From Microbulbifer sp. MI-G (GTDB lineage Bacteria > Pseudomonadota > Gammaproteobacteria > Pseudomonadales > Cellvibrionaceae), in NCBI RefSeq assembly GCF_030440425.1, contig NZ_CP098023.1, positions 3,036,501 to 3,100,500 of the forward strand: a stretch of 64,000 bases of DNA, written 5' to 3'. Below, piece after piece: positions 48,981-58,980 of this stretch (position 1 is the first letter of the stretch; each line of letters opens with the position of its first letter). Position numbers and translations under genes: made by a program. The notes beneath the pieces are model-generated. The model saw nothing but the letters and a program-made list of their open reading frames with translations, searched no databases and was not told the origin of the DNA.

Positions 48981-49945
48981 TGTCGTGCCTCCTCTAACAT
49001 ACGCTGACGCAAGCCTTGATCTTCTGCCAAGCGTAATATGGCTTCTACCCAGACCTCTGGTTCCATTGGTAATAACAAACCATTTTCCTCATGCCTGACC
49101 ACTGTGGCATAAACAGAACCTTCTGTGTATATTCCCACGGCGCCCGCCTGGGTAATATCAAAAAACTTGGTGTGTGATCTTGCCCGGTTGAAAGGGGTAT
49201 CAAGCAAGGGTGCCAAACCTATATGGCGGCCAGGCCGCCGAATTAAAGACCGGTATGCCGGCCATTTCATTGGATACAGTACTTGGACCCTGGGCAAACT
49301 GCGAAAGAGCTTATTAACCCTTTTGTCACCTATGACCTCAAAAATCATATTTTGGTTTCTTTTTAAGGATTCCTCAATGATCGGATATAGCCAGCACAGA
49401 TCTTTATAGTGTGAAGCAGAACCATGGTAAAAAACAGTCTGCGGTTCATCGACTTCGAAATTAATAGGCTGTGCCTTCAGCAGGATTGGTTCCCATTCTG
49501 TATATTTCTGTTGTAGCCAGGGGGTAGACACCAGCAGTTTAGCACCTATAGATCGCAGCCATTGTTGATTGAACCAACTATAACGCAAGAGTTTGGCCTG
49601 GTATCGCAACGGCATGCCGTTAAAGGCTCGCCAGCTCAACAGATCATCGTCCATAAAAAGGTAAATTGTGGAAATAGAACTCCGATATTTTTCGATCACA
49701 GCCTTCCAAGCTGGGGGCACATAGCGTACAAAAAGAATGGTTGCCCCTTTAATTTTTTCTTTTGAAGGAATCTGGCCAAACGATACACGCTCGAATTGTA
49801 TTTTATTTTTATGCAAGTAGGGAAGCACAAAATAATCTGTAGAGGGATTCCCTCCCTCCTCCACAACAAAATATTGGATATTTTTCTCCAAAACCAAAAC
49901 ATCAAGATTTAAATAAAAAAACAGAAAAAAATGCCAGCACTTCAA
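48971..49945 (-). CDS. Glycosyltransferase, GT-B type
   Basis: This 324-residue protein has a C-terminal glycosyltransferase family 1/4-like part (GRHIGLAPLLDTPFNRARSHTKFFDITQAGAVGIY, then ENGLLLPMEPEVW). YLFMDDDLLSWRAF and FYHGSASHYKDLCWLYPII are further motifs. The start is uncertain: the first 16 residues look unlike the rest and the conserved part begins around NIQYFVVEEGG. It overlaps kpsC by 10 bases, so the two are probably co-transcribed. Confidence 0.75.
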   Translation of the reverse strand: MKCWHFFLFFYLNLDVLVLEKNIQYFVVEEGGNPSTDYFVLPYLHKNKIQFERVSFGQIPSKEKIKGATILFVRYVPPAWKAVIEKYRSSISTIYLFMDDDLLSWRAFNGMPLRYQAKLLRYSWFNQQWLRSIGAKLLVSTPWLQQKYTEWEPILLKAQPINFEVDEPQTVFYHGSASHYKDLCWLYPIIEESLKRNQNMIFEVIGDKRVNKLFRSLPRVQVLYPMKWPAYRSLIRRPGRHIGLAPLLDTPFNRARSHTKFFDITQAGAVGIYTEGSVYATVVRHEENGLLLPMEPEVWVEAILRLAEDQGLRQRMLEEARQCL

Positions 49946-50472
49946 AAATCTTATTCACCAGGACTTCTTTCCGCCAAACCCTTAAAACCATCATATTTCA
50001 TTCTTCCTCCCTGCATATGCTCACAGATACGCTAGTAGTGCAGTAATACCAATGCCCTCTGCAGAATCAGTCTGAAACCTATAATAGATGCATCCTCAAA
50101 TTATTCTTTAAAACCGCATACTTTTCAAATTTTTTAATTTTCCTATGGGTGTATATAGAGAGTTCAGGCATTTGGGCTTGGCTTTAGTGATTTTCACATT
50201 GTTTAATATTACGCGCCAGTTATTTAAACTCAATAGTTGAATCACACCAGAAGTAGAAACTTCCCACACCAGTGCAAAGCCATATTTTTAATTACTCAAT
50301 GAAGAATCTTAACCCACGAGTTATAAATTCGCAATGTCTCACCATATAGTAATTAAAGTGCAAAAATAACGTAAACTTCAATATTTTGTAGCCTAATCTG
50401 GATTTGTATTGACAAATTTCTTTGGAAAAACCACCCCAGTATAAAAGCTTAAATAACCAACTAAAATTTCAA
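49946..50472. other. AT-rich intergenic stretch, no gene seen
   Basis: No open frame with protein-like content is present in these 527 bases. It is among the most AT-rich parts of the window and may carry promoters for the downstream minus-strand genes. Confidence 0.4.
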
Positions 50473-52755
50473 TTATGCCAAAGAAAAATCCTCAAGTGCC
50501 AAAGTCAAATTGGGGTTGTAAGCCGGATCCCGATCCAACAGACCCCCCCAACGCTTGCGCATATAGGCAGTCTCCGCCGCCATCCGGCGCCGCTTGATCA
50601 AGGTATCATCCGCGCCGCGAGAGATAGATTCATGATGATAGAGTTCCGCATAGGGCGTCCAAAGATTCCGATAACCCAACTCGCGTACTTTCAAGCACAA
50701 ATCTACATCATTAAAGGCTACCGGAAGCTTCACCTCCTCCAAGCCACCTGCCTCCTCAAATACAGATTTTCTCAGTAATAAACAGGCGCCGGTGACCGCT
50801 GAAAAATTCTGCACCAGGCTCAGACGGGCAAAATAGCCATGCTCACCCCGACCAAAATGCTTGTGCGCATGGTTAGCAACGCCCCCGATACCAAGAATGA
50901 CACCGCCATGCTGGATAGTATCGTTGGGGTAATATAGCTTGGCACCCACACAACCTATTTCCGGGCGGCAAACCTGGCTGACCATCTCCGTCAGCCAGCT
51001 TCCGTTTATCGGTTCAATATCGTTGTTGATCAGGCCGATGATCTCCCCTCTCGCCTGACTTACACCGAAATTGTTAATGGCCGAATAATTGAACGAATAG
51101 TCCCAGCAACAAACCCTTACCCGAGGGTCGGTACGGACCTTTTCCAGATAGTTAAGAGTCTTTTGACAGCTACTCTGATTATCCAGAATTAGTAACTCAA
51201 AATTTGGATAATCCGTGAGAGACAAAATTTTGTCTACACAGGGCTGGAGAATGTCATAATGATCTCGGGTTGGTATCAGGAGGCTGACAAGAGGCCTTTT
51301 CTTCGGCAGGTTCCAGCATATCCGGTATGTATTCGGCACAAAGCCCTGTTCCACCTGCGCATCCAGCTTCTCAGACTCCAAATAGTTACTCAGCACTTTC
51401 ATACCGGCTTCTGACGTGTAGCTTTTTTCACTACAGTCCAGCGCCGTGGATCCCTCTATCGCCCGCCAATGGTAGAGAATTTCCGGAATATGCACCACAT
51501 TGCCAGCATTCAGATAGGGCAAACAGCGCAGTAACAGGTCATGATCCTGGGCTCCCTCGACGCCGCTACGAAGCCCGCCAACTTTTCTGACCAGATCTGC
51601 CCTCAGCACAGTGAAGTGGCAGATATAATTATTCGACAGCAACAGGTCCGGATTCCAGTCTGGCTTGAAATGCGGATCAAAGCGATAGCCGGCGCGATTA
51701 ATCTTATCTTCATCGCTGTAAATCAGCTGTGCCTGTGGAGATTTTCCGATCTCCTCACAAACTCTCTGAAGTGCATGTGGCGGTAAAGTATCGTCGTGGT
51801 CCAAGAAGGCAATATAGTCTCCTGTTGTCAGCTCCAGTGCACTGCTACTTGCCACAGAGATATGGCCATTTTTGGTGCGAAACACAACTTGAATACGTGA
51901 ATCTTTGTCTTGGTAGACAGAGAGACACTCCCTAACCTTCAGGTCTGTCGAAGCATCATCGGCAATACAAAGCTGCCATTTGGTGTAGGACTGCGCCAGT
52001 ACTGAATCAATGCAGGCACGCAAGAATTCGATTCTCGTGTTGTAAGTAGGAAGCACAATGGAAATCAGTGGCCCATCTATCTGAGTCGCGAACTGTGCAG
52101 AGGGCAACTGTAACGCCTCCACTTGATCTATCCACTCCCGGTAGGCCCGCCCTCTGCATTTGCGGTTAAAGGTCTCCGCATAGCGAGCAAGACCAAGATT
52201 GATCCAGTTACAACGCAACGCACTGGCATCGGCTTTCAAGCGCACCAATACCTCTCCCCTATTGAAACTCCTGAAGCTGTGGTGCCTTGCAATCAGACGC
52301 TTTGCCATCAAACCATGGGCAAATCTGGGCAATAGAAATATCAGCTGTAGATGCCCGATACTGAACAAGCCCGTATCCTCCATCGGGTCAAAACGAAGAG
52401 TACGCACTCCTTTTGGAAAATACAGCAGTCGTTTCACTATTCGATCAGAACTACAGTTGAGTGAGTAACGCTCCTCCTCGCTGAATCCAAGACCGGAATC
52501 GACATATAGGCTGGCATTTGCACTCACTTGATTATGGACCAGTCGCAACTCAAGCATATACCAACCCGGCAGAAGTCGGCGCCCGGGTAAAGAAAACTGT
52601 GGGTCCGCACCGAGAGAACGCCACTGAAGACCACTCTCCCATCCATTTACCAGCTCTATCTCGGCAAATGGCTCGAGATGGGGCATCAAATCAACCTTAA
52701 AAAAGGATTTTATAAATTTAACCACGACATTTGTCTTTTCTAATTCATGCTTCAA
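50473..52755 (-). CDS. Two-domain GT2 glycosyltransferase with N-terminal extension
   Basis: This large protein of 760 residues contains two family-2 glycosyltransferase domains. The first begins at PLISIVLPTYNTRIEFLRAC (about 229) with LDHDD at 319-322 as the metal site. The second begins at PLVSLLIPTRDHYDILQPC (about 488) with INNDIEPI and the acceptor-side NDVDLCLKVRELGY. Residues 1-220 are a beta-rich extension of unknown role. Such proteins build repeating units of capsules and O-antigens. Confidence 0.88.
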   Translation of the reverse strand: MKHELEKTNVVVKFIKSFFKVDLMPHLEPFAEIELVNGWESGLQWRSLGADPQFSLPGRRLLPGWYMLELRLVHNQVSANASLYVDSGLGFSEEERYSLNCSSDRIVKRLLYFPKGVRTLRFDPMEDTGLFSIGHLQLIFLLPRFAHGLMAKRLIARHHSFRSFNRGEVLVRLKADASALRCNWINLGLARYAETFNRKCRGRAYREWIDQVEALQLPSAQFATQIDGPLISIVLPTYNTRIEFLRACIDSVLAQSYTKWQLCIADDASTDLKVRECLSVYQDKDSRIQVVFRTKNGHISVASSSALELTTGDYIAFLDHDDTLPPHALQRVCEEIGKSPQAQLIYSDEDKINRAGYRFDPHFKPDWNPDLLLSNNYICHFTVLRADLVRKVGGLRSGVEGAQDHDLLLRCLPYLNAGNVVHIPEILYHWRAIEGSTALDCSEKSYTSEAGMKVLSNYLESEKLDAQVEQGFVPNTYRICWNLPKKRPLVSLLIPTRDHYDILQPCVDKILSLTDYPNFELLILDNQSSCQKTLNYLEKVRTDPRVRVCCWDYSFNYSAINNFGVSQARGEIIGLINNDIEPINGSWLTEMVSQVCRPEIGCVGAKLYYPNDTIQHGGVILGIGGVANHAHKHFGRGEHGYFARLSLVQNFSAVTGACLLLRKSVFEEAGGLEEVKLPVAFNDVDLCLKVRELGYRNLWTPYAELYHHESISRGADDTLIKRRRMAAETAYMRKRWGGLLDRDPAYNPNLTLALEDFSLA

Positions 52756-52869
52756 GTATCCAGACCCGCAATAGCCAATGAAAGTCCGACTATAATAGCT
52801 TCACAGATATATTCATATCACTTCACAAATAAGGGGCCGGATTTATACTCATTATTACTATTGATAAGG

Positions 52870-54012
52870 TTAGGAAGCAGACTCCAACGAGTAATTGACC
52901 TTGGCACTGATCGAAGTACCGTAGATATAGGCTTCTATCTTATCTTGTGATGTCAGCACCCTATCTGGCCTGAAACTGAAACCACAGTGCCGACGGTTGG
53001 AAATCCCTTTTCGAAAAACATCCGGGCGCTCGTGGTCGACATTTACTAAATACTCTTCACCATTTATTAACAGACGAATTTTTAGAGGCCCTTCAAATTC
53101 CGATACAGCCCAGCCCCCAACTAATTTCGGCATCACATTCACATGTGCCTTTCCAAAGCAAAGATAGGGGGATTCTGTAGACAATCGTTCACGTAGATTT
53201 TCGATTCTCCTCTTTACGTCTCCGGCGAAACAGGCCAAGGCATCATCAAGTTCGTCGTTCAGGTCATGGTCTTTAAAATAGGCTTCTCCTTTTTGCCTAC
53301 GAGCACTTCCCCCTCCGGAACCCTTCCATTCTTTATTCATTATATGTTCCTGTCGAGACTTTACCACATAGTGGTTAATCCTAATCCTGTCGTATAAAAC
53401 TTCTATAGTTTTCGGCTCGAACGACGTACCTTTCTCGAACACGGTAGGTTCCAAGTTGCCCGAATAATAGCGACCAGACTCTAGTATGCACTCGTGTATG
53501 TTCATTCTGCGAGCCATGCTAGGTTTCAAAACTGTTTTGATATGGCGATTAGCTATGTGATTCTTCTGTGAAGCACGTAAAAAGCGCTCAATAACCAATC
53601 CCTCCCCCTTGAATTTACGCCTCGATGAACCAAAATTTCGCCAATTGAGCGCCAGAGCCCCCGCATCCTCAATAGAAGCAAAATCGAATAAATTCTCTTT
53701 TAGCGAAAGGTTGTTCGTACTGACCATAAATTCGTCGGCATCGATAAATCCCAGTAAATCCACTTCACTGCCATATCGATGCAATATGTGATTGTAAGCT
53801 GGAGCCTGGGGACCGCCATCGCCAATTCTAGGGAAATAGATTCGATTGATTACTCCCAAATAATCCAACGCCTCCAATAATTGGGAGGACCCATCATTAC
53901 TGATATTATCTGCAATAAAAAATCTGTCGACACCAGCGAGCTGATGATACGCAATCCACTCCAAGATATAATCGAATTCATTCTTGAAGATTCCAGCGAC
54001 ACCTAACTTCAT
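52870..54012 (-). CDS. Glycosyltransferase family 2/92-like protein
   Basis: This 380-residue protein begins KLGVAGIFKNEFDYILEWIAYHQLAGVDRFFIADN, the opening of DUF23/GT92-like transferases, with a DADEF metal site in LLGFIDADEF. RINHYVVKSRQEHI is another typical block. From about residue 290 a C-terminal domain (HVNVMPKLVGGWAVSEFEGPLKIRLLING) looks beta-rich and resembles accessory domains of cell-surface glycosyltransferases. It lies between the two-domain GT2 and a sulfotransferase in AT-rich DNA. Confidence 0.75.
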   Translation of the reverse strand: MKLGVAGIFKNEFDYILEWIAYHQLAGVDRFFIADNISNDGSSQLLEALDYLGVINRIYFPRIGDGGPQAPAYNHILHRYGSEVDLLGFIDADEFMVSTNNLSLKENLFDFASIEDAGALALNWRNFGSSRRKFKGEGLVIERFLRASQKNHIANRHIKTVLKPSMARRMNIHECILESGRYYSGNLEPTVFEKGTSFEPKTIEVLYDRIRINHYVVKSRQEHIMNKEWKGSGGGSARRQKGEAYFKDHDLNDELDDALACFAGDVKRRIENLRERLSTESPYLCFGKAHVNVMPKLVGGWAVSEFEGPLKIRLLINGEEYLVNVDHERPDVFRKGISNRRHCGFSFRPDRVLTSQDKIEAYIYGTSISAKVNYSLESAS

Positions 54013-54153
54013 TCAACACCCCACAGTCATCAGCAATAAGATTAAGTAACACTTTACATAAACATCTTTTTGCTGTACTAATTAATTTGAAATATTTTTT
54101 AAGTAATCAAAAAACCCGGAATGCTCACCATTCTCAGTGCATCTATCAACAAT

Positions 54154-54714
54154 TCAACAGGCAGTTCTGTGTTCATGCCTGTAATATGAAGCATTAATCT
54201 TAGAACAACCGATAAAATTCTTTATTTTTTCACCATCATCTTTTTCTATATTAAATAAAAGAAAATTTTTACGGCCATAAAAATATTGCAACACATTAGA
54301 ATGATGTCTATGCCATTCGTACTTCCAGCGTTGGACCACTTCTTCACGATCACAGGAGTAGATTTCCTTAAATCGTCGCAGGTAACTCCCTAGACCATGA
54401 TTAAGCCGGCTATTTATCCATTTTTCTATAGGGCGTGTATTCAATATAAAAAGAGAGCCCGGATACTGCCGATCCAATTCTTGATAGTATTTTTCAAAAG
54501 CATATAGGCATCGGGTTGAAACCAGCTCCATATCACTAAAGAAATTATATTCTTCATATCCACTCAACAGTGGCCGCCCATGTAGACAATTAGCCTCAAG
54601 CTGCAGAGCCAAGTTTCCATAGTCCCAATGAATGGCTTTATAACCATTGCGCAAAAAAAAATGGTTCAGACTTGTTGTACCGCACTTGTTAAAGCCGATC
54701 TGAAATACTCTCAT
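54154..54714 (-). CDS. Sulfotransferase-like protein
   Basis: This 186-residue protein starts with the PAPS-binding loop FQIGFNKCGTTSLNHFF (residues 4-20) and has FILNTRPIEKWINSR, the 3'-phosphate site, in the middle. Both are marks of the sulfotransferase fold. At 186 residues it is short for the family (usually 250-330). Sulfation of a surface glycan would be its natural role here. The base composition is AT-rich. Confidence 0.75.
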   Translation of the reverse strand: MRVFQIGFNKCGTTSLNHFFLRNGYKAIHWDYGNLALQLEANCLHGRPLLSGYEEYNFFSDMELVSTRCLYAFEKYYQELDRQYPGSLFILNTRPIEKWINSRLNHGLGSYLRRFKEIYSCDREEVVQRWKYEWHRHHSNVLQYFYGRKNFLLFNIEKDDGEKIKNFIGCSKINASYYRHEHRTAC

Positions 54715-54878
54715 ACCAAATATTAAAATCCTAGATAACGTGTTAAAAGCAAGACGGTGCTATAACAAATCGGTAGCTCTCCTTACCACAGATCCGGGCC
54801 GGCACCATGTTAGAGAAAACCCGCAGGAATCCCCTTACTCTTGACTACACTTAGAGTAATCAATGGTACATTATACAA

Positions 54879-55943
54879 TCAGTTAACCAACGATGTCGCA
54901 ATTTCCACCTGCTTATCGCTATCGGCACTCCGGTAACCATTTGGATTACCGCTCTGCCAGCGCCAAGTGTCGGCCATCATTTCCTCCAGCCCCAGGTTCA
55001 CCGCCCACCCTAGCACTCTCGCCGCCCTGGAAGCATCAGCCCAAAAGGCTGGTAGGTCCCCGGTACGACGCGGCGCCATCTGATAGGGTACAGACACACC
55101 TGAAGCTTGCTCAAAAGCTCGAATTATTTCCAGCACCGAAGTGCCCTGGCCAGTCCCAAGATTAAATGCTTCTGCACCTGTGTGATCCGCCAGCCATTCC
55201 AGAGCACGGACGTGTCCCAGAGCCAAGTCCACCACATGCAAGTAGTCCCGCAGGCAGGTACCGTCCGGTGTAGGGTAGTCGTCACCAAATACTGAGAGCT
55301 CCTCACGCTTGCCCACCGCCACCTGAGCGATATACGGCAGCAGATTATTGGGAATTCCCTGGGGGTCCTCTCCAATCAGTCCTGAGGGGTGAGCTCCAAC
55401 CGGGTTAAAGTAGCGTAGCAACGCGATAGAAAGCTCCGGGTCGGCAGCGGCAGCGTCGCGCAGAACCTGCTCTACGATCCATTTACTGGTACTGTATGGG
55501 TTGCTGGTATTCCCAGTTTGCAAAGTTTCCACATAGGGCACCGGTGCCTCACTACCATAGACAGTGGCCGAAGAACTGAACACCAACCGCTTCACACCGA
55601 ACGCACGCATAGCCTCCAGCAGCACGAGACTGCCGGAAACATTATTCTGGTAGTATTCGAGCGGCTTCTGGGAGGATTCACCCACCGCCTTCAGGCCGGC
55701 AAAGTGAATCACCGCACAAATAGCGTTCTCAGTAAATATCCTATCCAGTAGCATTCTGTCCAGAATATCCCCTCGATAGAAACGCACCGACTTACCAGTG
55801 ATTTCCTCCACCCGTTGCAATGCTACCTCGGAGCTATTACACAGGCTGTCGATAACCACCGCCTCAAACCCTGCCTCCTGCAGAGCCACCAGGGTGTGCG
55901 ACCCTATATAGCCAGCGCCACCCGTAACAAGAACCTGCTGCAT
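54879..55943 (-). CDS. galE: UDP-glucose 4-epimerase
   Basis: GalE interconverts UDP-glucose and UDP-galactose. It has 354 residues of the SDR extended family. The NAD loop is VTGGAGYIGSHT, the catalytic serine is in FSSSATVYG, and the YxxxK pair is in NPYSTSKWIVE. RYFNPVGAHPSGLIGEDP is a GalE hallmark. It would supply UDP-galactose for the neighbouring glycosyltransferases. It is noticeably more GC-rich than both neighbours, as if it belonged to an older core segment. Confidence 0.94.
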   Translation of the reverse strand: MQQVLVTGGAGYIGSHTLVALQEAGFEAVVIDSLCNSSEVALQRVEEITGKSVRFYRGDILDRMLLDRIFTENAICAVIHFAGLKAVGESSQKPLEYYQNNVSGSLVLLEAMRAFGVKRLVFSSSATVYGSEAPVPYVETLQTGNTSNPYSTSKWIVEQVLRDAAAADPELSIALLRYFNPVGAHPSGLIGEDPQGIPNNLLPYIAQVAVGKREELSVFGDDYPTPDGTCLRDYLHVVDLALGHVRALEWLADHTGAEAFNLGTGQGTSVLEIIRAFEQASGVSVPYQMAPRRTGDLPAFWADASRAARVLGWAVNLGLEEMMADTWRWQSGNPNGYRSADSDKQVEIATSLVN

Positions 55944-56134
55944 CCTAGAAAAACCTATGTAAATCCTACTTAAGTCAACAGTTAACCTGAAACCATCATT
56001 AACCTATCACCATAGATGGTTTATGAAAAACAAGCTTTCTGAATTTATGTTCGCTATAGGCTGTAAAAATCATAAAATTAGCCTTTGAACAACTTTAAAA
56101 ACAGCAACTAACCTCAAAAGTCATATCAAAACCG

Positions 56135-56527
56135 CTAGTTTGAACTAATGATTTCAATAATTTCAGTGGTTGAAACCGAAGGTGTTCTTGGTAAATAACA
56201 AACTTCACAAAGGGACTGTAAATGATCAAATTTCCCGACCCAATCATCTCCCATCACCAAGACATCAGCACTGTAAAGAGAAATGTAATGAGCCTTTTTT
56301 TCAAGAGTTTCCTCTTCAAAGCAAAAATTAACATATCTCAGGCTATTGATTATTTTCATTCTGTCATGCTGGTTATATATAGGATTTCGTCCTTTTTTTG
56401 CCATATTAAGCGCGTCAGTAGAGACACCTACTATCAACCTGTCGCCGAGCGCTGCGGCTCTCTGAAGTAAATTTGCATGCCCCACATGAAAAACATCAAA
56501 TGTCCCGAAAGTTATTACTGTTCTCAT
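56135..56527 (-). CDS. Glycerol-3-phosphate cytidylyltransferase-like protein (TagD type)
   Basis: This 130-residue protein belongs to the cytidylyltransferase family. HVGH at 14-17 is the first nucleotidyl signature and RTPSVSTTEII (about 113-123) is the second. This pattern, at this length, matches TagD and other glycerol-3-phosphate or small-alcohol phosphate cytidylyltransferases. The likely product is CDP-glycerol or a similar CDP-alcohol. It lies 30 bases after the large LicD-GDPD gene, so the two are probably co-transcribed and functionally linked. Confidence 0.85.
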   Translation of the reverse strand: MRTVITFGTFDVFHVGHANLLQRAAALGDRLIVGVSTDALNMAKKGRNPIYNQHDRMKIINSLRYVNFCFEEETLEKKAHYISLYSADVLVMGDDWVGKFDHLQSLCEVCYLPRTPSVSTTEIIEIISSN

Positions 56528-56556
56528 CCCTCCCCCAAAAAATATTTCTCACAACT

Positions 56557-58860
56557 TTAATTCTCACCTCTACCAATCAGCTCAACAAAGGCCTCCGAGC
56601 TACACTCTAGTGTAGTAACATACTCGATTCCCATTGCAACCATCTTTTTTAGCGACGCATTGTAACAATCAACACCTCTAACAGTCTGATTCGGACTCAA
56701 ACCACTAGAGTGTGGAGGCGTCCAGTTCTGACCGTGAATAAAGCACATGGACTTCAAATCGCGTCTTTTTATCTGGTACATACTTTCACTTATATCCTCA
56801 TCATAATGTGGATACATAAACATAATGCCATCTACACCATACATCCTCACCTGATCAAGAACTAGTGGGTCAATCTCCCAAGCTTGAGTGTAGAATTTCC
56901 AAAACAATAAACTTTCTGGAAAATGCCGAATCAATGGTTCAACTTGTTTTTCGTTGTAAACACAAAAAATAAGCATCGAAGGATCAAATCCTGCATTATC
57001 AATACAATGCTTGAGCTTCGAATAGTCCTGAGGCTTGAATCGGGCATCCAGTAGTACCTGCTTACCACTGAGATCTTGCAATGCTCGAGACAACGATGCC
57101 ATAAATACATCTTTGCCCTGAAAGTCCCCCAATCTAAAATTGACTACTTGCTCCAATGAAGATTTAGACAAATAAATTTTTTCTCCTGCGTTATTCTCAA
57201 CCAAATCATCATGCGCCAGTACTATTTCCCCATCCCCAGTAACCCTAAGATCAAGCTCTATAACATCAAATCCATAATCAATAGCTTGGAGCAACATGGG
57301 AATTGAATTGCTTGGTGGCCTTTTATTCTTAAGGACACACTGAGACCATGCAACTAGACGTGTACGCGTATACCCGTATCTATATTTTCTTTGCTTTTCC
57401 CTTTGATCATATAAATCCGATAGGTTTTTATCATTAAAGTAAACTCGCCTCTCTATATGCCAAGACCATTCATGATAAGGATTACTGCGACTCCAGCCCT
57501 CACCATATCTATCAAAAAGAAACTCATCCACTTTTGCAGGGCAAGGGTAACGTCTACCATGTAATTTTATTTCTGAAGGCGGCGTCAAAATTTTACAATC
57601 AATATCACGGTACACTAAATTTTCCATGACAACACTTGCCTTACCACTAGCAATAGAGGCCCATGCAAAAAATATGTCTATACCAACCGAAGCTGTCGAT
57701 GAATTAACAGTAATATGAGGAAATGACGATCGAGAACCCACTGTAAACCCAAGCCTCCTCAAATACTCTATAAGAGAATTCCTTTCTCGTTCGCAAGCGC
57801 ACTCCTCTACAATGTCTGGATAGTATAAAATAATATCAATATCATCATCAAACGGAAGAAAAGCTTCATTTCTAAATGCCCCAAGCAATGTACCATATGC
57901 AACCATCGGAATAGCATTTACATCATTCAAAGCACTCATCAGCTTATCAAGATAATCCAAATGAGAATTGCGCTTCGACACAAGAGTATCGTAGTGCACT
58001 CTATGCTTAGCAATTACAACCTTCTTATCTTCACCATATTTTCTGCTAATCTTTCTAGTTGCATATTCCCTAAGACAATCTATCGACACATCATCGCACA
58101 AGATTGACCCAAACTCTTTTAAGTTACGAGTATTAAAATAATTTTTTGACTGCAACTCTCTATCGATAACTTTCGTTAAGTAATATGCACCCAAGCTATC
58201 CAATCTTGGCTTTGCCCCCCCCACAGGAAAAAGAGCACAAACTAATTCATCACTAACCTCTACACCAGATTCAATTAGTTCGTAAAGCTTCAATCTGAGA
58301 TACTTAGAAGACTGAAAGACATTTTCAGGAATACAAGCTTCACCATTATATTTTGATAAAATCCCATATAATTCATCTTGTAAATTCTGCTTTAACAGAT
58401 CAGGGACATTTTTATATGAAAACCCCAACTCTCCATCATTCATTCCTTCCAGGGCAATGAATCTGGATCTTAAACCACAGTCACCTTGCCTGTTAAAAAC
58501 CCTAATAACACTAACATTTCTTTTTTCTTTAAACTTAATCTTCAATCTTGGCCTAAGTTCACACTTACTATGCAATAACTTCCTTTCATTCAAACGCGCC
58601 TTCACGCAGTTAGATCCATCCACATCAAAATAGTAATTCGAGCTTAACTTCGCACTCTCAATCAGTCCTAAAAAAACTAAATCTTTTCCGTCATCCATTA
58701 TAATTTCTATTGCTTGAATGTTTAGAAACTCCCGAAAATCAGAATCAATGTACACCTCAAGCTCAGAAAGATATGTATTGCATTGTATTTCTAATGGCAC
58801 CCCACTTAAACCCCAAGCACCTAGACTTTCAAGCAACCCAATATTTATTTTTTTATACAT
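56557..58860 (-). CDS. Three-part protein: unknown N-terminal region, LicD domain, GDPD-like domain
   Basis: This 767-residue protein joins three parts. Residues 1-150 are beta-rich with no recognised family; residues 150-290 are mostly helical. Residues 313-465 form a LicD domain with AYGTLLGAFRNEAFLPFDDDIDI (split here: GTLLGAFRNE and LPFDDDIDI); D338, D339, D340 and D342 are the metal-binding set. Residues 500-760 form a glycerophosphodiester phosphodiesterase-like barrel: IELDLRVTGDGEIVLAHDD keeps E535, D537 and H550. The normal HRG loop at its start is replaced by AWSQ (504-507) and the ENT motif by SNS, so hydrolysis is doubtful. LicD proteins transfer phosphoalcohols from CDP donors. 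With the TagD-like gene next door it may add glycerol phosphate to a glycan. Confidence 0.8.
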   Translation of the reverse strand: MYKKINIGLLESLGAWGLSGVPLEIQCNTYLSELEVYIDSDFREFLNIQAIEIIMDDGKDLVFLGLIESAKLSSNYYFDVDGSNCVKARLNERKLLHSKCELRPRLKIKFKEKRNVSVIRVFNRQGDCGLRSRFIALEGMNDGELGFSYKNVPDLLKQNLQDELYGILSKYNGEACIPENVFQSSKYLRLKLYELIESGVEVSDELVCALFPVGGAKPRLDSLGAYYLTKVIDRELQSKNYFNTRNLKEFGSILCDDVSIDCLREYATRKISRKYGEDKKVVIAKHRVHYDTLVSKRNSHLDYLDKLMSALNDVNAIPMVAYGTLLGAFRNEAFLPFDDDIDIILYYPDIVEECACERERNSLIEYLRRLGFTVGSRSSFPHITVNSSTASVGIDIFFAWASIASGKASVVMENLVYRDIDCKILTPPSEIKLHGRRYPCPAKVDEFLFDRYGEGWSRSNPYHEWSWHIERRVYFNDKNLSDLYDQREKQRKYRYGYTRTRLVAWSQCVLKNKRPPSNSIPMLLQAIDYGFDVIELDLRVTGDGEIVLAHDDLVENNAGEKIYLSKSSLEQVVNFRLGDFQGKDVFMASLSRALQDLSGKQVLLDARFKPQDYSKLKHCIDNAGFDPSMLIFCVYNEKQVEPLIRHFPESLLFWKFYTQAWEIDPLVLDQVRMYGVDGIMFMYPHYDEDISESMYQIKRRDLKSMCFIHGQNWTPPHSSGLSPNQTVRGVDCYNASLKKMVAMGIEYVTTLECSSEAFVELIGRGEN

Positions 58861-58980
58861 TTAAATTAGACCAACCATGATAACTGAAAAACTCTAACCA
58901 CTTCATTTTCAATGAACGCTCAATGCTTACCAAAATCATCTACAAAAATCTGAGACATCTTATTCAAATTGGTTGGAGAC

